Shown here: one piece after another, positions 6,713-14,572 of the stretch
Layout: every line of letters starts with the position of its first letter
How positions within the stretch are numbered: the stretch's first letter is position 1
NCBI GenBank assembly: GCA_018697295.1
Contig: JABHTJ010000008.1
Location: 1-53,435, forward strand
Length of the DNA: 53,435 nt
DNA from: an archaeon
GTDB lineage: Archaea > Nanobdellota > Nanobdellia > Pacearchaeales > GW2011-AR1
Reading direction: 5' to 3'
Notes under the pieces: generated by a model
What the model was told of the DNA's origin: nothing
Databases searched by the model: none
What the model saw: only the letters and a program-made list of their open reading frames with translations
Program-made: the position numbers and the translations under genes

Positions 6713-7516
6713 TTATACACTTAAATCAGTAATTCTTTTCATTATAGATTCTCTGTCTTTTTCCCATCCATGCCTTCCCGTATTATTTGAATAAATTCCT
6801 TGATATCCATCCCCTCTCTTTGCGAAATCTTCATCAGCCTTATCTAACTCTTCCATTAATAGTTTCGCTCGTTTTTTTGTCTGAACAGTATGAATTCTTT
6901 CAATTTGAGAATTTACCTTCATTTTTTGAAAATGTACATCAAATGGGATCATTAATAGTGCTGCAACCGCAGTTACTAAATAGATATATCCGAAGTTTGC
7001 TAGCTCATCCCATCTTGAAAAATATAATCCAATGAAAACGACTGCAAAAAATGCCCAAGAAGTTTTTCTTGCTAAAGTCAATTTAAATTCTTTAACGATT
7101 ATGAAATATAATGCAAATGGAAGTCCAGCACTAACAGCGATACCTAACGCTGAATAGGGAAGAATTGCAGTTTGTACAACTGCCGAATTTCCAAACCACC
7201 TTATGGATAAAACCGCTGCGGCAATGCTTACAGTCCAAAGCGACCATGCCCTCTCATTGAAAAACTCAACTTTTGAGAGTGCGACAAAAAGAATAGTAAA
7301 TATGATTACGAGGAATAAAATTTTTGCTAGGAACGTTTCTCCATTCGCAGCTTCTCCAACAATTCCTTCAAGCAATGGTTTGAATAATTCGAAGACTCCT
7401 TTTCCACCCTCCTGAATTCCGGCGATTATTCCATCTGCAGGTCCTGCACTCACCAATCCAGCCAGAAGACTCACAAATAGTAGTCCAAAAATTGCAATGC
7501 TTATTCCCTTTTTCAT
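6713..7516 (-). CDS. Signal-peptide multi-TM protein, paralog family member
   Basis: The 267-aa protein has a signal peptide (mature start near SAGPAD), a Gly-rich outside segment, about six membrane helices with the LPYSALGIAV motif, and a charged C-terminal tail. Clear paralog of the 5895-6674 gene and a more distant one of 5049-5765. Each has its own promoter, so they are probably not one transcript. Tandem duplication of an envelope protein is the simplest reading; function unknown. Confidence 0.75.
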   Translation of the reverse strand: MKKGISIAIFGLLFVSLLAGLVSAGPADGIIAGIQEGGKGVFELFKPLLEGIVGEAANGETFLAKILFLVIIFTILFVALSKVEFFNERAWSLWTVSIAAAVLSIRWFGNSAVVQTAILPYSALGIAVSAGLPFALYFIIVKEFKLTLARKTSWAFFAVVFIGLYFSRWDELANFGYIYLVTAVAALLMIPFDVHFQKMKVNSQIERIHTVQTKKRAKLLMEELDKADEDFAKRGDGYQGIYSNNTGRHGWEKDRESIMKRITDLSV

Positions 7517-7536
7517 AGTATTAGATATTATTTGAC

Positions 7537-7542
7537 TTTATA
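7537..7542 (-). promoter_or_regulatory. TATA box of the 6713-7516 gene
   Basis: TATAAA on the minus strand, 21-26 nt before the ATG at 7516, implying a leaderless transcript. Confidence 0.7.
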
Positions 7543-7547
7543 AATTT

Positions 7548-7808
7548 TTATTTGCTCTTTTCTCTTTGATATCCGACAATTTTTCTTTCCTTTCCCTTGC
7601 CTTCATAAATTGGAACTTCTGCTGTTTCGTGAGAGATTTTTTTTGAACTTTTATCGAGCATTGCGATTACGACACCGACGATGACAATACCAATTCCTAG
7701 ATATGAGCCAAAAGAAGCTAAGAAAGGTATTTTATCTGGTGCTGCGATATTTAAGAACATAATAATTAAACCAATTACTGAAATTACATATCCTGCCGCT
7801 TTTTTCAT
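7548..7808 (-). CDS. Small two-TM membrane protein, unknown
   Basis: An 86-aa protein with two hydrophobic helices (about 4-21 and 32-51) and a basic, probably cytoplasmic C-terminal 30 residues ending in Lys/Arg/Glu. TATAAA lies exactly 22-27 nt upstream. Located beside the paralogous membrane protein cluster. No family recognised. Confidence 0.65.
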   Translation of the reverse strand: MKKAAGYVISVIGLIIMFLNIAAPDKIPFLASFGSYLGIGIVIVGVVIAMLDKSSKKISHETAEVPIYEGKGKERKIVGYQREKSK

Positions 7809-7829
7809 AGAAGTTCATAGTATTCTGAT

Positions 7830-7835
7830 TTTATA
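7830..7835 (-). promoter_or_regulatory. TATA box of the 7548-7808 gene
   Basis: TATAAA on the minus strand, 22-27 nt before the ATG at 7808. Confidence 0.7.
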
Positions 7836-7874
7836 AAACTTTTTACCACAGTAATTCTTGATTACAATAATCTA

Positions 7875-7880
7875 TATAAA
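7875..7880 (+). promoter_or_regulatory. TATA box of the 7902 gene
   Basis: TATAAA in CTATATAAAG, 22-27 nt before the ATG at 7902, which fixes that start over an upstream in-frame one at 7884. Confidence 0.7.
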
Positions 7881-7901
7881 GTATTGAGACAAAAATTAAG
7901 T

Positions 7902-8087
7902 ATGGGAAAATTTATTTCGATGATTGCTGGACTCGTGTTCTTGCTTATTCCAATTTATTTGTGGATTGTTGACTTGTGGAGCTTTGGCCTTGCAGCGACG
8001 ATGTTTTTGAAAGGTTCACTTATGTGGGGATTTATGGGACTTGGATTAATCTTGTTAGTTACAGGATTACTTAGTTTGAAAGATTAA
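7902..8087 (+). CDS. 61-aa two-TM membrane protein, unknown
   Basis: Starts at the ATG at 7902, 22 nt after a TATAAA. The product is almost entirely two hydrophobic helices joined by a short loop (LWSFGLAAT) and ends in LKD. Its stop overlaps the stop of the convergent SpoIIM-like gene by 4 nt. Function unknown. Confidence 0.6.
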   Translation: MGKFISMIAGLVFLLIPIYLWIVDLWSFGLAATMFLKGSLMWGFMGLGLILLVTGLLSLKD

Positions 8088-8686
8088 ATTCCGCTTGCAA
8101 TCAAAATTCCTTCGATGATTGCTGCGACTAGAAGAAGCGGGAAGATTATGAAAATGAAGAATCTTATTGATTCTTTGAAGTTATATTTCAATTTCTTTAG
8201 TGTTTTAATGTTAAAAAAACTGGTGCCTAATTTCATTCCAAGTGCAATTGAAAATAAAACTGCTGGAAGTTCAAATATTCCGTGAGGAAAAAGTCGCATC
8301 ATTGTCCAAAGACCTTCTGCTGCAACAGCTTCATGAGATACGAAACCTAGGAGATATCCATTAGAAACTGCTACAAAAAATGGAACGATTCCGAATGCGA
8401 TTCCGAGCACCATTGCAATTGCGCTTGCCTTAAGATTATTAAAAAAAATGAAATTAGTTAGTTCAAGTGCACTTTTTCCTTCGATTAGAACTTCTAATTC
8501 CTTGATGAAAGAAATTATTTCTGATCTAAAAAACTCTGGATAAGCAAAACCGACGATAAAAAAGAAACAGAAAATTGCGAGAGAGAAAAGAAAATGATTT
8601 TTGAATTCATTAAAATAACTAAAACATTTTGAATAATTTTCCTTGAAGAAATTTCTCTTTTTTGTGCTCTTTTTTTGTTTTTTCAT
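8084..8686 (-). CDS. SpoIIM / DUF95-family membrane protein
   Basis: The 200-aa protein has a basic N-terminus and about five membrane helices. It carries the family pattern: an NN pair (residues 83-84) starting a helix, NGYLLG near 109, and PHGIFELPA at 134-142, followed by a Gly-containing helix. Bacterial SpoIIM acts in sporulation; archaeal members are of unknown function and are often near proteases or transport genes. Its ATG overlaps the stop of the rhomboid gene (ATGA), so the two are co-translated, and TFE lies just upstream on the same strand. Confidence 0.85.
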   Translation of the reverse strand: MKKQKKSTKKRNFFKENYSKCFSYFNEFKNHFLFSLAIFCFFFIVGFAYPEFFRSEIISFIKELEVLIEGKSALELTNFIFFNNLKASAIAMVLGIAFGIVPFFVAVSNGYLLGFVSHEAVAAEGLWTMMRLFPHGIFELPAVLFSIALGMKLGTSFFNIKTLKKLKYNFKESIRFFIFIIFPLLLVAAIIEGILIASGI

Positions 8687-9384
8687 CGTGAAAAGTAATT
8701 TTTAATAATTTTTGTTCTTTTTGGATATTTTTTTTGGAGATAGAACCCATATCCGACTCCGACGATAAGCCCCCCAAGATGTGCCCAATTTCCAATCGGA
8801 ATTCCAAGACTACTCGAAAGAATCCACAACACCCCTAGTAGAAATATCATCGCCGCCCACATTGGCATTGGAATAATGAAGAATACTAAAACTGGAAGTC
8901 GAGGAGTTAATACTGCTAAAAGTCCCCCAAGTCCAAAAATTGCTCCGCTTGCTCCGACAGCATATATATCTAAATTAGAATTTGTAAAATATGCAATTGC
9001 TACAAATAGAATTCCTGCGAAAATTCCTGAAATGAAATAGATCCATAAGAATCTTTTTTTGCCTATTAATTTTTCGACGAAGTTTCCGATGAAAAGAAGT
9101 GAGACCATATTCACGAAAAGATGCGTAATGCCTCCATGCATAAACATGCTTGTAATTAGTGTCCAAATAGCCGTCGCTGAAAGAATTGTTGCTGGCTGAA
9201 GTGCGATTAGTGAAATTGCTTTTGTTTCTCCAATCAGATATGTTAAAATAAAAAATCCGAGAAAAGTAATAATATTAACTCCAATAATTATTGAAGTGTA
9301 ACTGAGATTAGAATTTGGAAATAGTCCTCCTCCTCTTCGTCGAGAATTTTTGACTTCAAATTTATTTTCAAACCACCTTGCCAT
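8683..9384 (-). CDS. Rhomboid-family intramembrane serine protease
   Basis: A 233-aa polytopic protein with rhomboid hallmarks: HLFVN (Asn92), the catalytic serine in GASGAIFG (Ser146), and the catalytic histidine in AHLGGLIVG (His202). Six core membrane helices can be placed. Rhomboids cleave membrane proteins within the bilayer; the substrate is unknown. The N-terminus is a short basic cytoplasmic segment rather than a zinc-finger domain. It overlaps the SpoIIM-like gene by 4 nt and lies 17 nt downstream of TFE. Confidence 0.92.
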   Translation of the reverse strand: MARWFENKFEVKNSRRRGGGLFPNSNLSYTSIIIGVNIITFLGFFILTYLIGETKAISLIALQPATILSATAIWTLITSMFMHGGITHLFVNMVSLLFIGNFVEKLIGKKRFLWIYFISGIFAGILFVAIAYFTNSNLDIYAVGASGAIFGLGGLLAVLTPRLPVLVFFIIPMPMWAAMIFLLGVLWILSSSLGIPIGNWAHLGGLIVGVGYGFYLQKKYPKRTKIIKNYFSR

Positions 9385-9401
9385 TTTTATTGAGTAGAAT
9401 T

Positions 9402-9560
9402 TTATTTTTTAGTTTTTTTAGCTACTTTTTTCTTTGCAGTTTTCTTTTTTGCTATCTTTTTCTTTGCAGTTTTCTTTGCAGTTTTCTTTTTAGCTACTTT
9501 TTTCTTTGCAGTTTTCTTTGCAGTTTTCTTAGTAGTTTTCTTTTTTTCTTCTGCTACTTT
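9402..9560 (-). repeat. Imperfect tandem repeats encoding the K/A/T-rich TFE tail
   Basis: On the plus strand, units built from TTTTCTTTGCAG and TTTTTTAGCTAC recur many times. Such repeats are prone to expansion and contraction, so tail length may vary between strains. Confidence 0.7.
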
Positions 9561-10184
9561 TTTCCTTGCTGCTGCGCGTACTGCCTTTAGAAGTGCTTTT
9601 TTTGCTAAGGCTTCTTTTTCCGATTTCTTATCTGCACGTGCTCGTTTCTTTTTGTCTTTTTCCCGGATAATTTCTAATTCTCCCCTGATTAATTCAAGAT
9701 CTTTTTGGATTTTTGTAATTCTTGATTTCGCATCCCTTATTGGTTTTGAGTTATCAGACAATTCATAGACTTCTGCACACTCTTCACAACTGAACCCATT
9801 TTCTAAAGCTTTTTCTTCAGTTACTTCGATTAAACAGGGCTTGCAGATATAAAATCTATCTGATGTCCTGTTTCCGAGAATTACATTTAGAGAATCTATT
9901 TTACTGATTAAAGATTGTTCTAATTTTACCAAACATTTTTCAGTTTTTAGAGTCCAATAATAAATATACCATCCCTTTCGTTTGTCTTTTTTTCGGATAA
10001 ATGAGACTAGTCCATCAGCAGATAATTTGTATAGGATATTTCTTACCTGATTTATTGTCAACTCCATTTTTTTTGCTAATGAAAACTCGTTAACATCTTT
10101 TTTTCCAAATAGAATATCCACAATCCTGCCGGTGCCCTCTCCCGCCAGTTCCTCGACGAGATTATGAAGAAGTTTGACTTGCAT
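9402..10184 (-). CDS. tfe: Transcription initiation factor TFE (alpha) with histone-H1-like lysine tail
   Basis: Residues 1-105 form the winged-helix domain of TFIIE-alpha. Cys114, 117, 133 and 136 form the zinc ribbon (YICKPC and SCEEC), followed by a coiled-coil helix (about 145-185). Archaeal TFE helps TBP/TFB-RNA polymerase open promoters and normally ends near here. In this protein about 75 extra residues follow, made almost entirely of Lys, Ala and Thr in repeats such as KKTAKKTAKKKVAKKK, resembling histone H1 or bacterial Hc1 tails that bind DNA without sequence preference. The tail could tether TFE to DNA; that is inference. First gene of the tfe-rhomboid-SpoIIM run. Confidence 0.9.
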   Translation of the reverse strand: MQVKLLHNLVEELAGEGTGRIVDILFGKKDVNEFSLAKKMELTINQVRNILYKLSADGLVSFIRKKDKRKGWYIYYWTLKTEKCLVKLEQSLISKIDSLNVILGNRTSDRFYICKPCLIEVTEEKALENGFSCEECAEVYELSDNSKPIRDAKSRITKIQKDLELIRGELEIIREKDKKKRARADKKSEKEALAKKALLKAVRAAARKKVAEEKKKTTKKTAKKTAKKKVAKKKTAKKTAKKKIAKKKTAKKKVAKKTKK

Positions 10185-10307
10185 TTTTAAAAATAATCAT
10201 GAGCTTTTATATACTTTTGCTTACGCTAAAAATTTTCTTCTAAAATATTCTGTAGTCATTTTGTAGTTAATATAAACCTATAAAAAAGAAATTGAGTTTC
10301 TTCCTCG

Positions 10308-10982
10308 ATGGGATGGTTTAGTAAAGAGGAGAAAGTACCAACGCTTTCACGGTCTCCAGAAGGCCTTGCTATGCCGAAAAAAGATCCTTCTATGGCTAAC
10401 GACCTTCCCGAACTTCCTTCATTTCCGAATAGCCCGCATAATGATTCTTTTAATCAAGAGATGGTAAAATCTGCCGTAACCGATACTAATCTTCCTGGAG
10501 AAAATGAGGTGCATTTTGATATTCCGGAAGGAGTTAACATAACGGAGGAACATGGTGGGTCGTTGTTGCCCCCGTTGCCTCAAAGAAAACCTGAAGAGAC
10601 TCAGGAAGAGGCTCCTGTCCACGAATCATTAAAACCCAAAAATTTACTTCCTACGAAGCCCATTACTCCGGTTAAAACCATGCCCAAAGATTTACCAATG
10701 AGTTCAATTTCTCCATCTCCAGAAAAGAAAGTTGCTGAGAAAATTTTTCCTGCACAAAAACAACCAGGTGAACCAATCTTTGTAAGATTTGACAAATTTT
10801 CCTCTTCTCAGAAAAACTTTAAAAAAATAAAAGATAAAGTTTCGGATATTGAAAAGACACTTCAAAAAATTGCTGACGTTAAACAAAAAGAAGATGATGA
10901 ACTTAACAAATGGGCTGGAGAGGTTGATGGATTAAAAATGAAACTTTCACAAATTGATAGCGAGATTTTTGATCAAATTTAA
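10308..10982 (+). CDS. Pro-rich protein with C-terminal coiled coil, unknown
   Basis: A 224-aa soluble protein. Residues 1-145 are disordered-looking (Pro/Ser/Glu-rich). From about 150 there is an ordered part beginning EPIFVRFDKF followed by heptad-like helices with a conserved-looking Trp, ending in SQIDSEIF. The MGWFSKEE start and this design are familiar to me from uncharacterised DPANN proteins. It is followed after 2 nt by the 119-aa coiled-coil gene, so the two are probably one operon and may form a complex. Function unknown. Confidence 0.65.
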   Translation: MGWFSKEEKVPTLSRSPEGLAMPKKDPSMANDLPELPSFPNSPHNDSFNQEMVKSAVTDTNLPGENEVHFDIPEGVNITEEHGGSLLPPLPQRKPEETQEEAPVHESLKPKNLLPTKPITPVKTMPKDLPMSSISPSPEKKVAEKIFPAQKQPGEPIFVRFDKFSSSQKNFKKIKDKVSDIEKTLQKIADVKQKEDDELNKWAGEVDGLKMKLSQIDSEIFDQI

Positions 10983-10984
10983 CC

Positions 10985-11344
10985 ATGGTAAAAGACGAAG
11001 TATATGTTTCTATGGAACAGCCACAATATCGAAAGAGTAAGGCAGATATTTTAGGTTGCCAAGCTGGTTTTTTGAAAACATTAAAGCACATTCATAATCT
11101 GCGTGTATATGCTCGGCGGAAAAATGATTTGAAGATTGAATTGAAAAATGATTTGAATGTTTTACTTACTCATCTTGAATTGATTCAGGCAAAAATGCCG
11201 ATTCCAAAAGTTCCTAAGTTGAAGAAAAAACGAGAAATTGTGGTCAAGGAAGTTATTAGTCATTCTCCTGAAATCGAGCGACGAAATGAAGTTGAAACTG
11301 AATTGAAAATGATTCAGGAAAAGTTGAAATCATTGAATGGTTGA
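10985..11344 (+). CDS. Small coiled-coil protein, unknown
   Basis: A 119-aa basic protein. The start resembles the YVSxxxY opening of the partner gene's ordered part. Two long amphipathic helices are separated by a Pro/Lys-rich linker (PIPKVPKLKKKR). It begins directly after the preceding stop, so it is in the same operon. A heterodimer with the upstream protein is plausible because both carry the same hydrophobic register, but this is inference. Confidence 0.6.
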   Translation: MVKDEVYVSMEQPQYRKSKADILGCQAGFLKTLKHIHNLRVYARRKNDLKIELKNDLNVLLTHLELIQAKMPIPKVPKLKKKREIVVKEVISHSPEIERRNEVETELKMIQEKLKSLNG

Positions 11345-11381
11345 AGATTTTTCACAACACCTTCTTAACAACAATAATTCT

Positions 11382-11387
11382 TATAAA
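11382..11387 (+). promoter_or_regulatory. TATA box of the RPA-like gene
   Basis: TATAAA 22-27 nt before the ATG at 11409; it lies just past the preceding gene. Confidence 0.7.
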
Positions 11388-11408
11388 CAACTCGCGTTTC
11401 TTTTCTGT

Positions 11409-12029
11409 ATGGCTGAAAATGAGGAAATTAGAAAACGAAATATTGCGTATAAACTTCGTATTGGAGATATTTTGAAGGGGAAACCGATTACTGAAGCTGA
11501 AAAGTTTATTTATTTGCAACTTGGAGAAAAGCGGGTTGTTCGAGTTAATATTTTGGCGAATTGTGTCGATAAGTTTGTGCAAGAAGGCGAGAAAAAATAT
11601 GTGAGTTTGACTGTTGATGATGCATCGGGACAAATTCGACTTAAGGCTTTTGGTGACGATATTGGAATTTTAACGAAAGTTTCTCAAGGAGATACATTGC
11701 AAATTATTGGAAATGTTCGAGAGTGGAATGGAGATTTATATGTTATTCCGGAAGTTGTAAAATCTGTGGACCCTCGATGGCTTTTAGTTCGAAAATTAGA
11801 AATTCAAAATGCACGAAAAGATATGCCTACAGATTCTACAGAGTCTCCAGTTAAAGATTTGATTATGGAGAAGATAAAGCAAGCTGAGCCGGACGGAGGA
11901 ATTGACATTGAAACGATTAAACTCGACGTTGAAGCGAGTCCAGATAGTATTGATGTAGAAATTAAGAAGCTCTTAGAAGAAGGTTTGATTTATGAGCCGC
12001 GTCCTGGTAGGTTGAGATATTTGGGTTAG
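11409..12029 (+). CDS. RPA-type single-stranded-DNA-binding protein (OB fold plus winged helix)
   Basis: Start at ATG 11409 (206 aa), selected by the TATA box and because the frame upstream is low complexity. Residues about 40-130 form an OB-fold of the replication protein A 32-kDa type (VRVNILANCV..., SLTVDDASGQIRLKAF, GDTLQIIG). The C-terminal 60 residues form a winged-helix domain with the segment LLEEGLIYEPRPGRLRY. Such proteins coat single-stranded DNA in replication and repair and pair with a large RPA subunit, which is not in this window. An RPA-associated protein (COG3390-like) is the close alternative. Confidence 0.8.
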   Translation: MAENEEIRKRNIAYKLRIGDILKGKPITEAEKFIYLQLGEKRVVRVNILANCVDKFVQEGEKKYVSLTVDDASGQIRLKAFGDDIGILTKVSQGDTLQIIGNVREWNGDLYVIPEVVKSVDPRWLLVRKLEIQNARKDMPTDSTESPVKDLIMEKIKQAEPDGGIDIETIKLDVEASPDSIDVEIKKLLEEGLIYEPRPGRLRYLG

Positions 12030-12031
12030 GA

Positions 12032-12289
12032 ATGATGAATAATGATTATGGAGAGTTCACCACAGGACTTGCAAAAATAATTCTTGATGCAATCATGTCA
12101 GCTCCAGATTCTCAGATACATGCTCCTATTAAAGAATCAACAAAAAACTATTTCTCAACAAAAAGAACATTGCCAGAACAATACGATTATTTCACTACAC
12201 TATCAAAAAAACCGCTAACGCAAATAAGTCCATTTGTAAGGAATCTTTGCGAAGTTCATAGCTATTATCCTCGACCGGTTGAAGATTAG
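12032..12289 (+). CDS. Small hypothetical protein (85 aa)
   Basis: Begins 2 nt after the RPA-like stop, with AGGA overlapping the junction. It is soluble with no recognised motif. Its last codons (VED stop) lie inside a 53-nt segment repeated at 12881-12933, so the present C-terminus may be the original one or may have been formed by the duplication. Either a real short gene of the RPA operon or a remnant. Confidence 0.45.
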   Translation: MMNNDYGEFTTGLAKIILDAIMSAPDSQIHAPIKESTKNYFSTKRTLPEQYDYFTTLSKKPLTQISPFVRNLCEVHSYYPRPVED

Positions 12290-12332
12290 TTTTATTTTCC
12301 TACAATTCATCCAACTCGATATCGTCGTCGAT
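12280..12332. repeat. Direct repeat copy 1: duplicated 3' end of the MBF1-like gene
   Basis: These 53 nt match 12881-12933 at 47 positions. Read leftward they encode IDDDIELDEL and a stop, a diverged copy of the last residues (IGDDIEIDEL) of the HTH gene at 12901-13713, plus 17 nt of its downstream sequence. There is no intact gene attached to this copy. The two copies bracket the NDT/TIR-like gene. Confidence 0.8.
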
Positions 12333-12389
12333 TAAAATTGAATCCAATATTATAATAGTTGGGATATTTGGAGTAGGGGAAAATATCTC

Positions 12390-12818
12390 TTAATCGGGCG
12401 TTGAAAAACTAGGGCTATTAAATGTTTTTAATTTCTCATATAATTGAGGAAATGACTTGTATTCAATTATTTCATTAGAAATATTCCCAAATTTTGGAAA
12501 TTCTAAATCTTCATGAATTAAAAGAATAATTTTTTGCCCTAATTTTATTGCATTATCTAATTCTAATTCCATCCCCTTGCTTTTATCATTAGACTTAATG
12601 AGAGCTATAAAGCAATCGCAATTTTCTTGTTCTTTCAAGCAATAATCATAAATTTGATCGCTATCCATTTTCTCTTCATTAAAATATTTCTCTAAAAAAA
12701 ATGAACAAAATACTTTATCTTCTCCAGTCATCAATATTTTCTTAATATTATTCAAGACTTCCCTTAGAGCGTTAGGCTCCTCTCCAGTAAAACGATAGGA
12801 TAAAAATAATTTGATCAT
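12390..12818 (-). CDS. Nucleoside 2-deoxyribosyltransferase / TIR-like fold protein
   Basis: A 142-aa protein starting MIKLFLSYRFTGEEP, with an alternating beta/alpha pattern, NCDCFIALIKSND in the middle, and KGMELELDNAIKLG, which resembles the GTxxEIGYA active-site helix of nucleoside 2-deoxyribosyltransferases (the Glu is the nucleophile there). The related TIR and Toll-like folds cleave NAD. Which activity is present cannot be decided from the sequence. It sits alone between two direct repeats, with low-GC sequence around it, suggesting a recently gained accessory gene. Confidence 0.6.
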   Translation of the reverse strand: MIKLFLSYRFTGEEPNALREVLNNIKKILMTGEDKVFCSFFLEKYFNEEKMDSDQIYDYCLKEQENCDCFIALIKSNDKSKGMELELDNAIKLGQKIILLIHEDLEFPKFGNISNEIIEYKSFPQLYEKLKTFNSPSFSTPD

Positions 12819-12880
12819 ATAATTTATTCTAAAATTGATATTTAAGTATTTTTAGATAAATTAAATACCTAAAATGGCAT

Positions 12881-12933
12881 TGAAGATTAGTTTTATTTTT
12901 CTACAATTCATCAATTTCGATATCGTCGCCAAT
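12881..12933. repeat. Direct repeat copy 2: 3' end of the MBF1-like gene
   Basis: The resident copy of the repeat described at 12280-12332. It covers the last 11 codons and stop of the HTH gene and 20 nt beyond. The distance between the two copies is 601 nt. Confidence 0.8.
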
Positions 12934-13713
12934 CATTGCGTCAGTTTGAATTCGTTGTTTGTGGTCATTTTCTTTTTGTTCTTTTTTCTTTTTTAGTTCG
13001 ACTAAATCACTTAGAGTAATATTTTCTAAATCCTTTTGATTTTGTTCTTTTGAGAATTTACCCTTTTCTTCAGCGAGTTTTGCTAATCTTTCTTCTTTTA
13101 ATTTTTTTAAATGTCCTAATTCTTCCAAATCATCTCCGCTACCTACATTTTCCATTCTTTCTTGTACCCTCTTTAAAATTTCTTGTTCATCATCCTTTTT
13201 TTGAGCAAAGGTAATCACAGGCTTATGGTTTTTAAGAAGTTTAATTTTTAGAAAATGCTCTAGTTTTAGAAAAATTTCTTCAAAATCATTTGGAAGTTGT
13301 CCTTTTTCTATTTCTTGGAGGATATATTCCGAAACTTCTACTTCTTCAGATAATTGTTTTATGCTCATCTTCATTCTTCTTCTAGCGAGGTTTAATGACC
13401 AGGAGTAGTTATCTAATAGATCTTCGTGATATTGCTTTTTTGGAGGCATTTTTAGCTTTGCTAAATCTCCTTGCATGTGGAGGTCATTTTTCCTTTTTTT
13501 CTCCGGATCATTCATCCCAGACATTTTTTCCATTCTTTCTCTAACAGTATAAGTTGTCTGTGCTCGATCCAATTGCTCGATTGAAGGTTTTCTCATTATC
13601 GGAACGTTTTCTATTTCTGCGCACGGACTACACACGCGAATCATCTCGTGCTCAAAAATTCCTTCGAATAGCTGAGTTTCTTCACTTTCTTTTTTACAAA
13701 ATTTACAACGCAT
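12901..13713 (-). CDS. MBF1-like zinc-ribbon and helix-turn-helix regulator
   Basis: Start taken at the ATG at 13713 (270 aa), where a zinc-ribbon begins (Cys3, Cys6, Cys28, Cys31); the open frame extends to 13860 but the added residues look noncoding. A central helix-turn-helix of the MBF1/Xre type (ARRRMKMSIKQLSEEV, YILQEIEKGQLP) is followed by a long Lys/Glu-rich coiled coil and an acidic end. Archaeal MBF1 bridges TBP and regulators; the long C-terminal coil is unusual. Its 3' end is duplicated at 12280-12332. Confidence 0.75.
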   Translation of the reverse strand: MRCKFCKKESEETQLFEGIFEHEMIRVCSPCAEIENVPIMRKPSIEQLDRAQTTYTVRERMEKMSGMNDPEKKRKNDLHMQGDLAKLKMPPKKQYHEDLLDNYSWSLNLARRRMKMSIKQLSEEVEVSEYILQEIEKGQLPNDFEEIFLKLEHFLKIKLLKNHKPVITFAQKKDDEQEILKRVQERMENVGSGDDLEELGHLKKLKEERLAKLAEEKGKFSKEQNQKDLENITLSDLVELKKKKEQKENDHKQRIQTDAMIGDDIEIDEL

Positions 13714-13917
13714 TAGACTCTTTCTTTTTTGGAAAAAGAAATTCCCTCGAAGTAGAAAAACTGGTTCCAAAACTTCGTTTTGATATTTAATTCCATTCTT
13801 TTTTGAGAATAAAGTTATTTTTAAGTTATATTGTGTTTTGATGTATATGTTTTTGAACATGGAAGATAGAGAAATTAAGAAATTATTCTTGGAAGTTCTA
13901 TTTTTGAAGATAAGAAG

Positions 13918-14571
13918 CTAATTTATTAGAAATTCGTCGAGGCTTTTTGAATTCTCAATATTATAAACAATATCTTGATTATTTATTACGAGTGCTGGGA
14001 GAGTTTCGATCTCATATTTGTCTAGGAGGATATTTAGAGAACTTAGATCTTCGTCTGCTGCGATTGGGAGAAGCAAGATGTTTTCTTTTTCTTGCGTTAC
14101 ATCTGAGAGAATTCTTGACCATACTTTTTGAGTTGCTTTTACTTCAAGATCTTCAGACTCATATTCATAGAGGTACACGATAAGATTATAGTTCTCGCAC
14201 CTCTCCAGAGATTTTTCGCTGCTTATCCAAAGAATTGTTCTGAGAAGGTCATATTTCTTATGAAGAAGTTTTAAACCGCTTGTTAATTTTCCTGACGTTT
14301 CATAGATTTCTAATTGTTTTGCTTCCTCATAGACTTTATTTGCAAAATTTATCTTTGTTTCCTTTATAGATTCACAGCCAATACTCTCTTCTTCAGCTAA
14401 CTGTGAAATTGTTGTGGCGTCAACCAAACTTATTTCTGAAGCAATATAGAGATTATTTATTTTGTTTGAATTTGTTGTCTCAATCGTCATTCCGAGAAAG
14501 AGTCCTACAACGAAAATTGCAACTGTCATAATTAAAGCTTCCCAGAATACATTTTTTTTGTTTTGTAGCAT
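13918..14571 (-). CDS. Membrane-anchored thioredoxin-fold-like protein without CXXC
   Basis: A 217-aa protein with one N-terminal membrane helix (about 12-32), an outside helical region, and a C-terminal segment with thioredoxin-like pattern (beta strand ILLLPIAAD, then the cis-Pro-like ETLPALVINN). It has only two cysteines (in IGCESI and LERCEN) and no CXXC, so redox activity is unlikely; structural or binding roles are possible. Its ATG is adjacent to the glycosyltransferase stop, so the two are co-transcribed. Confidence 0.55.
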   Translation of the reverse strand: MLQNKKNVFWEALIMTVAIFVVGLFLGMTIETTNSNKINNLYIASEISLVDATTISQLAEEESIGCESIKETKINFANKVYEEAKQLEIYETSGKLTSGLKLLHKKYDLLRTILWISSEKSLERCENYNLIVYLYEYESEDLEVKATQKVWSRILSDVTQEKENILLLPIAADEDLSSLNILLDKYEIETLPALVINNQDIVYNIENSKSLDEFLIN

Positions 14572-14572
14572 A

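Noticed and set aside
9402-9590. Rightward ORF rich in Phe/Cys/Leu over the TFE tail
   Set aside because: It is the antisense shadow of the Lys/Ala repeats; the leftward frame has the zinc ribbon and winged helix.
12280-12933. CRISPR array or IS element
   Set aside because: Only two diverged copies, no regular spacers, no terminal inverted repeats, and no transposase between them.
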